From positions 620,001 to 684,000 of the forward strand of contig NZ_JAEMUD010000001.1 in the NCBI RefSeq assembly GCF_018342475.1: a stretch of 64,000 nt of DNA, written 5' to 3'. This document shows positions 43,067-52,247 of the stretch, in pieces. Each line of letters opens with the position of its first letter. Positions within the stretch are counted from its first letter, which is position 1. A model generated the notes under the pieces. That model worked only from the letters and a program-made list of their open reading frames with translations. It made no database searches and was not told the DNA's origin. The position numbers and the translations under genes were made by a program. The stretch comes from Parachlamydia sp. AcF125 (lineage in GTDB: Bacteria; Chlamydiota; Chlamydiia; Chlamydiales; Parachlamydiaceae).

Positions 43067-46018
43067 ATGGATCGGAATGAAGAGATTTTTTTAGTCACGT
43101 TTTCAGATTTTTGGACGGCAATTAAAAAAGCTAAAAAACGGCTTTTTTATTGGGCATTAGCCTGTGCCTGTTTGGGATTTACCTATGCGATTATTCAGCC
43201 TATTGAATTTATCATCGAAGCGACTTTTAAAGAAAAAGGAGCCAAAGATCCCGGGTTAAGCAATCAGGTATTTTCTTCGCTTTTAAGTGGGGGAGAAACA
43301 AGTAAAAGTGAAGCTTTGGTGGTCATGAAATCAAATCGTTTGCTTCAAGATGTGATTAGGATACACGGGATACAGGCTGATTTGCGTCAAGAAGGGTGGA
43401 CTTTCCCCCTGTTTAAACGGATGAAAAACAATCTCCGCACCGAATACTCCTATCTGCGCAATCGCTTAGTGCCCGCCGTTAAAGATTTCCAAGAAAATTT
43501 AAAAGTGACCCAAGTTGAATATGAAGGGGAAATTCCTCTGATTCTTTCTATCCGTTTCTTAACAGAAAACACGTATCAAATCTCCGAAAACCATGCTCAT
43601 TTACTTGGAGAAGGTGTTTTAGGCATTCCCTTTACCACTAAGGACTTCCAGGTAGTTTTAGAAAGAGGAAATAGTGCTCCTTTGACAGGCCAAGAATACA
43701 CCTTAACGTTCAGAGCTATTCGACATGTGGTGAAAGACTTATTCTCAAGGCTAAACGTAGAATCTGATACGCAAAATAGAAATATTTTAAAACTGACCTA
43801 TTTTTGGCCAAACCGGCAAGAGGGGTGCAAGCATTTAAATACGATCATGGCTTTTTATCAAGCTTTATTAAAAAAAGAGCACCAACGTGTTTCCCAAGAA
43901 CAGATTAATTATTTGGAAAATAGGCGGGAAATGATGCGAGCGGGGTTGCATGACATGATGCAAAATTTCGCGGACCGTGTATCCTCTGATGTGGCCAATA
44001 CAGGCTTTACCAATACAGAAGAGGGAATTCGTTTTCTTGCTGAAGCTTTACAAAAACATAGGCAAAAATTGCTAGATATTAATTTGGAAATAGAACGGTT
44101 AGAAAGAGCCCAAAATGGAAATATTGTTTTCCTCGATCGGCAAGGTTCAAGTGACCCTCAAGTGATCAATGCGATGTTAGCTGAAATCAGAACCCTTAAG
44201 CAAGAGTGCGATGGGCTTAATTTAGTCGTGCGCCGCCACTCTCCCTATCAAGATCGAGACCATAGAAATCTTTTTGCCAAGCAGATCCAAGAACATGAAC
44301 AAGCCCAAAAGTATATGGATGAAGCCAAACAGATCTTGGCATGCTTGGAAGGAGATGATATTCAAGGGATCCAAGTCAAACATTTAGATCATTCAGACTA
44401 TTTTGTTAATCTGTGGAATGCTAAGCTGGAAGAAGCTTATCGCAATTTTGCCACCTGTTCTTTAGAAGAAAGGGTTCCGCGAAAGAAAGAATTCCTCTCT
44501 TGTAAGGCAAACTACCTTGCTTATCTCCATCAGTTAACCCATTATTTTGAAGTCCTTGAAAATACTCTAAGTGAAAGGATCGCCAGGCAGCAACTTCCTC
44601 AAAAACAGTTTCAGGGGATTAGCTTACCGACAGCGAACTCGCTCTATGTACAGCTAAGTACAGAGGTAAGCCAAGCAGAAACGCTTTTAAAACAAAGAGA
44701 TTTTATTATTGCTCAGTTAGAGGACGAAACTTTCGAAATCAGTTCCTTAAGCTCGGTTTTAACAGATTCTGTCAGCCGCCAAATGATCGACCGAGCAGGG
44801 ACTCTTGCCCTATCCTTGCAAGACCAGGCAAATCGCAGCGCAAAAGAACAAGCGCGCCTTAGAGAAGAGTTAGATTTGCAAAAGCAATTCTTAAAAGCTC
44901 ACTTAAACCAAACGCAACAACTCACCCGCTTGCAAATTGAGCTTCTCACAAATAAAATCTGTGCCCTGCAAAATGTGATCTTAGAGTTAAGCCAGCAAAA
45001 AATCTCCGTCCTAGAAACAAATTTAGGGAATTTCCTTCAGAGCCGCTTAGATAATCTTAAAGAAGAAAAAGAGGCGGTGCAAGAGCAATTGAAAGACTTA
45101 CAATATCAACTTCAGCAATTGCCCTCCCGCTGGATTGCAGAAAAGCTGGTGAATTTGCAAATGGCTTCTAATCAGGCCATGGTGGAAGAGCTAACACGCC
45201 TAGTGGAAACCAAAAATACTGCGAGCAACTTAGAAATTATTCAATCAGCCCCTTTAGATTTTGCAGAGCCCCCTTTGCACCCTCGCTCGCCAAAATTGCT
45301 ATTGTTTACTCTGCTGGGAGCCGTTTTTGGAACATTCTTGGCCGCAGGAAAAGTGGTTATCGAAGCGATCTTGGAGGGAATCCCAGCAAGTGAAGAAAAC
45401 CTTACAGCCTCGGGTTTTTTAGTTTTAGGGCGCCTGTCTACCTCTTTTCAAGACTGGGATAATAGCTTAATCAGCGAACAAGATAAGGATACATTGAGAA
45501 AAGCAGCTGCTTTTATTCATTCAGGTAAAGAATGCCTATCAAAAGGAAAAGTGACCCTATTATTGGAAGGCAAAGGAGCGGAATATTGTCGCAGTTTAGC
45601 CACGCTACTTTCTAAAACAGGATCGAAGATTTTAATTCTTCCTCTAACACAAATGGCAGAAAGTTCTCGAGAGGATAGTGGCTTAATTCCCTATCTCGAA
45701 ACGGGCCAAAAAGTCCCTTCTATTATCCAATGCCCCTCTTTTGATGCGATACCGGCAGGCGCTACCTCTCGTTACGAGGCAGAATTGTTGGCTTCGTCGC
45801 AGTTTAATCAATACCTTGCCTCTCTTTTGCCCAACTATGACGGGATTTTTGTGGTGAGCCATTCTTCTGTAAATAGTGGAGATGCCAAATTGCTGCTTGG
45901 GCATTACTCGAATGCTATCATTAGCGTCACGCACGAATCCCTGGATGACTTGAAAGAATGCTGTGCATCTCTTTCTGAGAATGGGCCGGCTATTAGACGC
46001 GCTTTCATCTTTTCCTAA
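43067..46018 (+). CDS. Wzc/Wzz-like chain-length determinant (PCP) protein with degenerate kinase domain
   Basis: The protein has 983 residues from ATG 43067; an earlier in-frame start at 42971 would overlap the OPX gene. One membrane helix at ~28-45 and a second at ~743-762 (LLLFTLLGAVFGTFLAAG) flank a very long Gln/Glu/Leu-rich periplasmic coiled coil, much longer than Wzc (~400 residues). The C-terminal ~200 residues resemble a BY-kinase but the Walker A is lost: the segment reads LLLEGKGAEYCRSLATLL in place of GxGKS/T. It lacks a C-terminal Tyr cluster. Its pairing with the OPX gene indicates an envelope-spanning complex. Kinase activity is unlikely. Confidence 0.8.
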   Translation: MDRNEEIFLVTFSDFWTAIKKAKKRLFYWALACACLGFTYAIIQPIEFIIEATFKEKGAKDPGLSNQVFSSLLSGGETSKSEALVVMKSNRLLQDVIRIHGIQADLRQEGWTFPLFKRMKNNLRTEYSYLRNRLVPAVKDFQENLKVTQVEYEGEIPLILSIRFLTENTYQISENHAHLLGEGVLGIPFTTKDFQVVLERGNSAPLTGQEYTLTFRAIRHVVKDLFSRLNVESDTQNRNILKLTYFWPNRQEGCKHLNTIMAFYQALLKKEHQRVSQEQINYLENRREMMRAGLHDMMQNFADRVSSDVANTGFTNTEEGIRFLAEALQKHRQKLLDINLEIERLERAQNGNIVFLDRQGSSDPQVINAMLAEIRTLKQECDGLNLVVRRHSPYQDRDHRNLFAKQIQEHEQAQKYMDEAKQILACLEGDDIQGIQVKHLDHSDYFVNLWNAKLEEAYRNFATCSLEERVPRKKEFLSCKANYLAYLHQLTHYFEVLENTLSERIARQQLPQKQFQGISLPTANSLYVQLSTEVSQAETLLKQRDFIIAQLEDETFEISSLSSVLTDSVSRQMIDRAGTLALSLQDQANRSAKEQARLREELDLQKQFLKAHLNQTQQLTRLQIELLTNKICALQNVILELSQQKISVLETNLGNFLQSRLDNLKEEKEAVQEQLKDLQYQLQQLPSRWIAEKLVNLQMASNQAMVEELTRLVETKNTASNLEIIQSAPLDFAEPPLHPRSPKLLLFTLLGAVFGTFLAAGKVVIEAILEGIPASEENLTASGFLVLGRLSTSFQDWDNSLISEQDKDTLRKAAAFIHSGKECLSKGKVTLLLEGKGAEYCRSLATLLSKTGSKILILPLTQMAESSREDSGLIPYLETGQKVPSIIQCPSFDAIPAGATSRYEAELLASSQFNQYLASLLPNYDGIFVVSHSSVNSGDAKLLLGHYSNAIISVTHESLDDLKECCASLSENGPAIRRAFIFS

Positions 46019-46160
46019 AAATGAGCGAAGAACGAGTAAGCCGTTTCATTTGTTTGCCTTAGATTTAGGCTATACCTTTTTTATTTTAATTGAATAAAAT
46101 TGGTTTAATTTATAAATTGGCACCACCATACTTTTTAAATGATTAATCGGCGGCATTATT

Positions 46161-46907
46161 ATGAATCAAATAAATGATTTTTTGTTGGCAGAAATTAAAG
46201 CAAAAAATGTTCCGACTTCTGAAAAAGTTGCTAATTTTTTGTTAAAGCCCACCCAATATCTTTGGAATGGAAAGAAAATAGATTTTATTCAAGAAAATGG
46301 CCAAAAAGCTGTTCAAATAGACCTTATTTATCAAGTGAATGAACATTCATGGTTAAAAACAGCTTGCATGATTACCTTGCTTATCCCTGCTACTTTTTTA
46401 GGAGCTATTTTAAAAATTTATGCGACTTGTAGATACCACAGGGGAGAAGACGATACTTTCATGAAAAAATGTTTAAAACAAGGTGCAATGGGGAAAATAC
46501 TTACTCCTCGAGGCCAAAGCCAATTTGGAGAAAAAGTTCGCGATTTTATTGAGACATTGCAATCAACAGGTTCTTGGAATGCACATCTGGCAAATACTAA
46601 TAAGCCCTTGTTTCTTTCAGAAATTAAAGGTATGAGACTTCTTTATGAAGAAAATCATCCGAGTGCTTTTGGAGGCTGGGGAAAAGAATATATGCCTAAA
46701 GCAGCTGCAACCAATCGTAAAATCTTAGACAACATTCACTTGCTCTGGAATTTGTCCTCTATTAATTTTGCTGATCATTATGCATTGTCTTCGCCTGAAA
46801 TGGAAAAAGAAGCATTAAAGGAAATTAATCCCTATGTAATTTCACTGCAAGTTGATCAGTTAAAATTTACCAAACCGGTAAAAGCAAAAGCTTTTTTCGC
46901 TAGTTAA
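46161..46907 (+). CDS. Hypothetical protein with one hydrophobic segment
   Basis: The product has 248 residues, not recognised. A single hydrophobic stretch lies at ~70-88 (LKTACMITLLIPATFLGAIL), flanked by basic residues. The C-terminal two thirds are Lys/Glu-rich and include GGWGKEY and an ASN-rich helical region. There is no bilobed hairpin, so it is not a standard Inc protein, but a single internal membrane segment with cytoplasmic flanks is compatible with a host-directed or inner-membrane role. GGCGG precedes ATG. Isolated between the Wzc-like gene and dapL; function unknown. Confidence 0.65.
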   Translation: MNQINDFLLAEIKAKNVPTSEKVANFLLKPTQYLWNGKKIDFIQENGQKAVQIDLIYQVNEHSWLKTACMITLLIPATFLGAILKIYATCRYHRGEDDTFMKKCLKQGAMGKILTPRGQSQFGEKVRDFIETLQSTGSWNAHLANTNKPLFLSEIKGMRLLYEENHPSAFGGWGKEYMPKAAATNRKILDNIHLLWNLSSINFADHYALSSPEMEKEALKEINPYVISLQVDQLKFTKPVKAKAFFAS

Positions 46908-47093
46908 TTCCATAAAATGGCATTTATGACTGGCTGGCGGCAATTTCGAGAAGCAGGGCCTTCTAGATAGCGGGAGGTTTTCTGAGAAGTTCCAACTTTT
47001 AAATTTTTCTCTTCTTCTATAACCTTTGCCGGAGATCTAAGGGATCTGTTGATTTGTTTTAAAATTGGATTTCTTATACAGTCCAGGAAGAGT

Positions 47094-48272
47094 TTATAAA
47101 ACTTTTTGCAAACGGAGGACGGCTTCTGCTACCTTTTCCCGCTGCCCAAAAGCACTTAAGCGAACAAATCCTTCACCTGCAGGTCCAAAGCCTGAGCCCG
47201 GAGTTGTCACGATTTGAGCTTTTTCTAGCAACGTTTGAAAAACTTCCCACGACTTTTGACCGGGGAAGCGGACCCATACATAAGGAGCATTGGTTCCTCC
47301 ATAAATTTCCAGGCGGGAATGTTTGAGCCCTTCCACAATCAAGCGCGCATTTTCAAGGTAGAAACGGGTCAGCTGTTGCATTTCCTCAAATCCTTGGTCA
47401 GACAAGGCGGCGATCCCTCCATGTTGGGCAATGTTGGAAGCCCCGTTGAATAACGTAGTAAAAAGACGTGTCCAGTCCTTAATCACCGGCGTTCCATCCT
47501 CAAAGAGGAGTTTTTCAGGAACCACTGTCCAGCCTAATCGAACTCCCGTAAATCCGGCAATTTTAGAAAAAGACCCCATTTCGATGGCCACTTCTTGAGC
47601 TCCCTCAATTTCATAAATGGAGCGTGGTAAAGAGGGATCTTGGATATAATGGGCATAGGCAGAATCGAACAGGATGATTGATTGATGGGCTTTTGCAAAT
47701 TGGATCAGCTTCCTTAATTGGGCATGGTTAGCGACAGCACCGGTGGGATTATTGGGTGAGCAAAAATAAATCAAGTTGGCAGGTGGTGCGGTTTCCAACG
47801 AGGGAAAAAAGTGATTCTCCGGGGTACAAGGCATATAGCAAATCTTTTTAACCCCGTGAAGCATGCTTCCTTCTACATAAACAGGATAAGCAGGGTCTTG
47901 CACTGCAATCGAGACATCCCCTCCAAAAAGCGTTTGCAAGCGCCCAATATCGCACTTGGCTCCATCAGAGATAAAGACTTCGTGCGCAGCAATACGGTTA
48001 CCGTAGATTTTTTCAGCTACACGTTCTCTAAGTAAATTTTGACCTTGCTCTTGCGCATATCCGGTGTACCCTTCTTTAGTTCCTAGGAGGGTCGCTCCCT
48101 TTATCAAGCCTTCTGTAATGGTCGCAGGAATAGGCTCAGTGGTATCCCCAATCCCTAGGCTAATTAATTCGGCATGGGCGTGCTGCGCCAGATATTGCTG
48201 TTTGCGTTGGTTGATTTCGGGAAAAAGGTAGGTAGGTTTTAAAGTGCTAAAATGGGGGTTGCGTTTTGTCAT
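47094..48272 (-). CDS. dapL: LL-diaminopimelate aminotransferase
   Basis: PLP enzyme converting tetrahydrodipicolinate directly to LL-DAP, bypassing DapD/C/E. The protein has 392 residues. PLP-Lys block GSFSKIAGFTGVRLGW; FCSPNNPTGAVA (substrate region) and FISDGAKCDIGRL (phosphate site) match DapL. Used by chlamydiae and plants. ATGA overlap with asd by 4 bases. It is the last gene of the OPX2-dapB-dapA-asd-dapL cluster and works upstream of DapF encoded at 6.1 kb. Confidence 0.95.
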   Translation of the reverse strand: MTKRNPHFSTLKPTYLFPEINQRKQQYLAQHAHAELISLGIGDTTEPIPATITEGLIKGATLLGTKEGYTGYAQEQGQNLLRERVAEKIYGNRIAAHEVFISDGAKCDIGRLQTLFGGDVSIAVQDPAYPVYVEGSMLHGVKKICYMPCTPENHFFPSLETAPPANLIYFCSPNNPTGAVANHAQLRKLIQFAKAHQSIILFDSAYAHYIQDPSLPRSIYEIEGAQEVAIEMGSFSKIAGFTGVRLGWTVVPEKLLFEDGTPVIKDWTRLFTTLFNGASNIAQHGGIAALSDQGFEEMQQLTRFYLENARLIVEGLKHSRLEIYGGTNAPYVWVRFPGQKSWEVFQTLLEKAQIVTTPGSGFGPAGEGFVRLSAFGQREKVAEAVLRLQKVL

Positions 48273-49342
48273 GAGAGATATCTTTGGGTAAAAAGTAATT
48301 CCGCATTCAAGATCCCTCCGCCTGCAGCTCCTCTTAAAGTATTATGAGAAAGAGCCACAAAACGAAAGTCCAATAAATTGCAAGGGCGAAGGCGTCCTAC
48401 GGTGATTGACATTCCTTTGCCCACATCGCGGTCCAAACGTGGTTGAGGGCGATTGGGTTCTTTCCGATACAGAATTGTTTTTTGGGGAGCTGAGGGGAGT
48501 TGCAAGGTTTGCGTCATAGGGGCGTAGGAATTCCAAACGGCAAGAATCTCTTCTTGCGAAGGGGTTTTTGAAAACTTTACAGAGACACAGGCTAAATGTC
48601 CATCTAGAACCGGTACACGATTGCAATGAGCAGAGATATGGATTTGAGAAGTGGGGACAATTTCGTGATTAAGAATACTTCCAAATATTTTAAGAGGCTC
48701 ATTTTCCGATTTTTCCTCTTCTTCAGCGATATAGGGAACTATATTTTCACAGATATCCCATGAAGGGATTCCCGGGTAGCCAGCGCCACTGACAGCTTGC
48801 ATGGTTGTCACCCAGATTTTTTGAACTTGAAATGTTTCATGCAAGGCTGCCAAAGGGATCATATAACTTTGGATGGAACAATTGGGTTTTGTCACAATGA
48901 ATCCCTTTTTCCATCCTCTTTTTTTTTGTTGCATAGGGAGAATGGAGAGGTGAGAGGCGTTTACCTCGGGGATTAAGATAGGGACGTCGGCAGTTTGTCG
49001 ATGGTAGCTCGCATTGGAAATCACAGGAAGGCCTGCAGCGGCATACTGCTCTTCATACTCTTGGGCGGTGTCAGAATCAACGGCAGAAAAAACAAATCGG
49101 CACTTGTTTAAAGCGGTAGAAATTTGATCGATTGGCTCCACATACAATTGACTTTCACGTTTGGGAATAGGGGTTGGCATATGCCATCGCTTTTCAACTG
49201 CTGCTTGGTATGTTTTCCCAGCAGAATGTGTAGAAGCACAAAGAAAGGTCACTTCAAACCAGGGATGATTCTCTAGCAAGCGCAAATAATGTTGCCCTAC
49301 CATACCTGTGGCGCCTAAAATTCCCACGGGGATTTTTTCCAT
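48269..49342 (-). CDS. asd: Aspartate-semialdehyde dehydrogenase
   Basis: Reduces aspartyl phosphate to the semialdehyde for DAP/Lys synthesis. The protein has 357 residues. N-terminal GILGATGMVGQHYL (NADP), catalytic Cys in TKPNCSIQ, ISAHCNRVPVLDGHL with the His, and the C-terminal RPQPRLDRDVGKGM block of the archaeal/fungal-like subgroup. Overlaps dapL by 4 bases and follows dapA by 6 bases. Aspartokinase (lysC) is not in the window. Confidence 0.94.
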   Translation of the reverse strand: MEKIPVGILGATGMVGQHYLRLLENHPWFEVTFLCASTHSAGKTYQAAVEKRWHMPTPIPKRESQLYVEPIDQISTALNKCRFVFSAVDSDTAQEYEEQYAAAGLPVISNASYHRQTADVPILIPEVNASHLSILPMQQKKRGWKKGFIVTKPNCSIQSYMIPLAALHETFQVQKIWVTTMQAVSGAGYPGIPSWDICENIVPYIAEEEEKSENEPLKIFGSILNHEIVPTSQIHISAHCNRVPVLDGHLACVSVKFSKTPSQEEILAVWNSYAPMTQTLQLPSAPQKTILYRKEPNRPQPRLDRDVGKGMSITVGRLRPCNLLDFRFVALSHNTLRGAAGGGILNAELLFTQRYLS

Positions 49343-49349
49343 GATTGAC

Positions 49350-50243
49350 CTAGCCTTTGATTAAATCCATCTCATGCAACAGCTGGTTAAGCTTAGCTTT
49401 ATTTTCTGGTAAAAGATCGCATAAGGGCAGACGGCAGCCTCCAGAAGGGTATCCACATATCTGCATGGCTGTTTTGATGGGAGATGGATTTACTTCTATA
49501 AAAGCCGCTTTAAACAAAGCTAAAAGCTTGTAATGGCTTTCTTGAGCTAAATCGAACCGTCCTGTCAAAGCTTGGTCGACCATCTGGCTAACTTGCTCAG
49601 GAACTAGATTGCTGACGACCGAAATCACCCCTTGGGCTCCTAAGGAAATCATCGGTAGAGTTAAAGCATCATCTCCGCATAAAACGTGAAAATTAAAGCA
49701 AGTTTTACGAGCTTGTTGAATAATGTCGGTTGTTTGTAGCAAATTTCCTGCGGCGTCCTTAATTCCCGCTATATGGGGAAGAGCAGCGATTCGTTGCAGG
49801 GTGGCTACTTCGATATTTACTCCAGCTCGGCCAGGAATATTGTACACATACATGGGCAAAGAGACTTGCTGGGATAGGGCTTCAAAATGTCTAAAAATGC
49901 CTTCTTGTGAAGGTTTGTTATAATAGGGGGCGACCACTAAAAGGGCATTGGCTCCCAAATCTTGGGCTTTTTTTGCTTTTTCGACGGTGTGTTGGGTGTT
50001 ATTACAGCCCACTCCAACCATGACGGGGATTTTATTTTTAACTTCTTGAATGGCTATTTTAATGATGCGCGTTTGCTCTTCAGAAGATAAGGTAGGAGAT
50101 TCGCCGGTCGTTCCTAAAACTAGGATCCCATTTACGCCGGCTTTAACTTGGAAGTGGATATTTTCCCTTAACCCTTGCTCGTCTAGATGCAGCTGCTCAG
50201 TAAAGGGAGTAATAAGAGCCGTAATTGTTCCTTTTAATGACAT
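49350..50243 (-). CDS. dapA: 4-hydroxy-tetrahydrodipicolinate synthase
   Basis: Condenses pyruvate with aspartate semialdehyde. The protein has 297 residues, normal. The Schiff-base Lys is in HIAGIKDAAGN, Tyr in MYVYNIPGRAGVN, and the pyruvate-site block TTGESPTLSSEE is near residue 45. The start overlaps the dapB stop by 10 bases, so translation is coupled. Middle gene of the DAP operon. Confidence 0.96.
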   Translation of the reverse strand: MSLKGTITALITPFTEQLHLDEQGLRENIHFQVKAGVNGILVLGTTGESPTLSSEEQTRIIKIAIQEVKNKIPVMVGVGCNNTQHTVEKAKKAQDLGANALLVVAPYYNKPSQEGIFRHFEALSQQVSLPMYVYNIPGRAGVNIEVATLQRIAALPHIAGIKDAAGNLLQTTDIIQQARKTCFNFHVLCGDDALTLPMISLGAQGVISVVSNLVPEQVSQMVDQALTGRFDLAQESHYKLLALFKAAFIEVNPSPIKTAMQICGYPSGGCRLPLCDLLPENKAKLNQLLHEMDLIKG

Positions 50244-50929
50244 AAAAATTTCTCTAAGTTAAGGCATTCTTCAAAAGTGTAAATTCCTTTTTTATCCAGG
50301 AGCCATTCTGCTGCCCGAAGAGCTCCTTCAGCAAATCCTTCCCGGCTGCGAGCTTCATGAGTAAATGAAAGAGTATCTGCAAACGTGTCAAAAAGGACGG
50401 TATGCGTTCCAGGAAATGTGCCGCAGCGGACGCTTGAAAAAGACAAAGGGGGATTAAGCTTAAGTTCTTCATTAAGCACTTGAGCAAGCTTTTTTGCGGT
50501 TCCTGAAGGGCTGTCTAATTTTTGGTGATGATGATATTCAATGCCTGCAGCTGCGTATTCGGGAAAATAGGCCATGAGTTGGGCAGCATGGCGAATCATT
50601 TTCAGAAAGAGGTGGATGCCTAAAGAAAAATTGGGGCTATACAAAACTCCCACTTGATACTTATCGATCAAGTTTTTGAGTTGGCTCAGTTTGTCGTACC
50701 ATCCTGTGGTACCTATCACAGTGGGGAGACCGTGCTTGCAAATTTTTTCTAGATTCTCTAGAACCGACTCAGGTGTTGAAAATTCAATGCACACCTCAGC
50801 CTTGTGAATATTTTTCCACTCTTCACAATCGGCAGAGGTAACCCGCGAAACGATCTGGTGCTCTTTTTGGGTTGCGAGCTTTTCAATCATTTGCCCCATT
50901 TTTCCATAGCCTATTAATGCAATTTTCAT
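50234..50929 (-). CDS. dapB: 4-hydroxy-tetrahydrodipicolinate reductase
   Basis: NAD(P)H-dependent reduction step of DAP synthesis. From ATG 50929 (GGGAG, 6-base spacing) 231 residues; the frame extends to 50959 but lacks a site. NAD loop IALIGYGKMG at the N-terminus; the catalytic block EYHHHQKLDSPSGTAK is intact. VIGTTGWYDKL is the second nucleotide-contact segment. It lies 78 bases after the Wza-like gene on the same strand and overlaps dapA. Confidence 0.95.
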   Translation of the reverse strand: MKIALIGYGKMGQMIEKLATQKEHQIVSRVTSADCEEWKNIHKAEVCIEFSTPESVLENLEKICKHGLPTVIGTTGWYDKLSQLKNLIDKYQVGVLYSPNFSLGIHLFLKMIRHAAQLMAYFPEYAAAGIEYHHHQKLDSPSGTAKKLAQVLNEELKLNPPLSFSSVRCGTFPGTHTVLFDTFADTLSFTHEARSREGFAEGALRAAEWLLDKKGIYTFEECLNLEKFLCH

Positions 50930-51007
50930 TACGCGCTCCCGATTGCTTTCTTCCATCATTCCATGTTTTTACTTAAAACTCAACTTGTACTCCAAGGGTT
51001 TAAACCC

Positions 51008-52042
51008 TTATTTAGACATTTTATGGATGAGTTCTACGGCTGGGATTAAACGGATGGTTCCCTCTAGCTCGCGCATAAATAAAGCCCATTCCGTAATGGC
51101 CTTTCGGGAAATATAGACAACATCTCCAGGAATAAGGAGGAGATTTTGATTGGGCTCTTGGGCTACAACCTCCCAAGGGAAGGAGTAGATTTTTGGGAAG
51201 GAGATGTTTCCTCGAATCACTTGAATATGGTTTTTATTTGCTGTGAATTGCATGCCGCGTGCAAGGGTAAGCGCTTCTTTCAGCGAAATATATCCCGCTA
51301 ATAAAGGAATACGTTTAGGGGAGAGGACCTCTCCTAAAACCATGGCAACCTGATCAGTTGGGCTGGCAATAAAAATTTTGTCTCCCCCTTTCATCACGAT
51401 GTTCTGGCTCATATCCCCCTTTTTTAGAAGTCGGAATAAATCTAGCCTAAGGGGCATATTCTCTCTTAAAACATAACTTGCAAATAGATTGGCGGTAGGG
51501 GGGATAAAGGCTTTGCTCAAAACTTCATATAATCTTAATTGCCCATCTGCACAGGAGGGGGGAGGGGAAACCATGCCGGTGACAATAATTTTATGGAATG
51601 CTTTACTTTTGAAAGAGAGATAAACTTCAAGGCCGCTGATTTGTTCTCTATATTGCTCTTTTATTTTTTGACGAGCCTCCGGAAGGGTCATCCCTTTTAC
51701 TTTTAAAGCGTTCAATCCTGGCAAGGAGATCTTCCCATTCACCACTCGAAATCCCCCTGCGCGATCGTTAATCAATTGGATGGCAGCCATGAGATCGCGG
51801 CGAGAAGGGTGATAAAGTGTGATAGTCAGAATATCCTCTTCGTCAATTATCGGGTAATAGGGTGTAAAAGCATCGTTTGGAAGTTCGGCAAATAAATGCC
51901 CTTGCAGCTCTTCGATGGCGAATTTCCCTTCTTTTTGGATCTTTTGCGAGTCTAGTACAAATTCGCCAGCATCCAAAATATTGTAGGGAGTAGCGTAAGA
52001 AGAGGCGTGTAAAAAAAGCAAGACAAGTAATAATAGGCACAT
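51008..52042 (-). CDS. Second Wza/OPX-like exported protein (paralogue)
   Basis: The protein has 344 residues. The signal peptide at residues 1-20 is followed by AT rather than a lipobox Cys, so it is not predicted to be lipidated. Poly_export domain (~67 onward, EEDILTITLYHPSRRDLMA) and SLBB-like segments match the copy at 42 kb throughout; the block GDMSQNIVMKGGDKIFIASP is nearly identical between them. No Wzc partner lies nearby. It precedes dapB by 78 bases and may be the first gene of that transcript. Divergent from the PpiD-like gene, with ~205 shared upstream bases. Confidence 0.8.
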   Translation of the reverse strand: MCLLLLVLLFLHASSYATPYNILDAGEFVLDSQKIQKEGKFAIEELQGHLFAELPNDAFTPYYPIIDEEDILTITLYHPSRRDLMAAIQLINDRAGGFRVVNGKISLPGLNALKVKGMTLPEARQKIKEQYREQISGLEVYLSFKSKAFHKIIVTGMVSPPPSCADGQLRLYEVLSKAFIPPTANLFASYVLRENMPLRLDLFRLLKKGDMSQNIVMKGGDKIFIASPTDQVAMVLGEVLSPKRIPLLAGYISLKEALTLARGMQFTANKNHIQVIRGNISFPKIYSFPWEVVAQEPNQNLLLIPGDVVYISRKAITEWALFMRELEGTIRLIPAVELIHKMSK

Positions 52043-52247
52043 AGTGGCTCGATAAAAAGAGGCTTGTAAGGTAATCTATCATTTTCTGCACTTTCCTGCA
52101 TTAAACTTTAAGCTTTCTTTGGAAACTCTTAAAATCTAAACTTAACATAATGCTCTTATGGAAAAAAGTTTGTGGTTATTCTAGCGATTTTGTTACGATT
52201 TCCTCTTTACCAAGAGCAAGCCAATTTGAAGGGAGGACTTGAACCTT

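Noticed and set aside
46161-46907. Inc (inclusion membrane) protein
   Set aside because: Only one hydrophobic segment is present; the bilobed hairpin needed for that call is missing.
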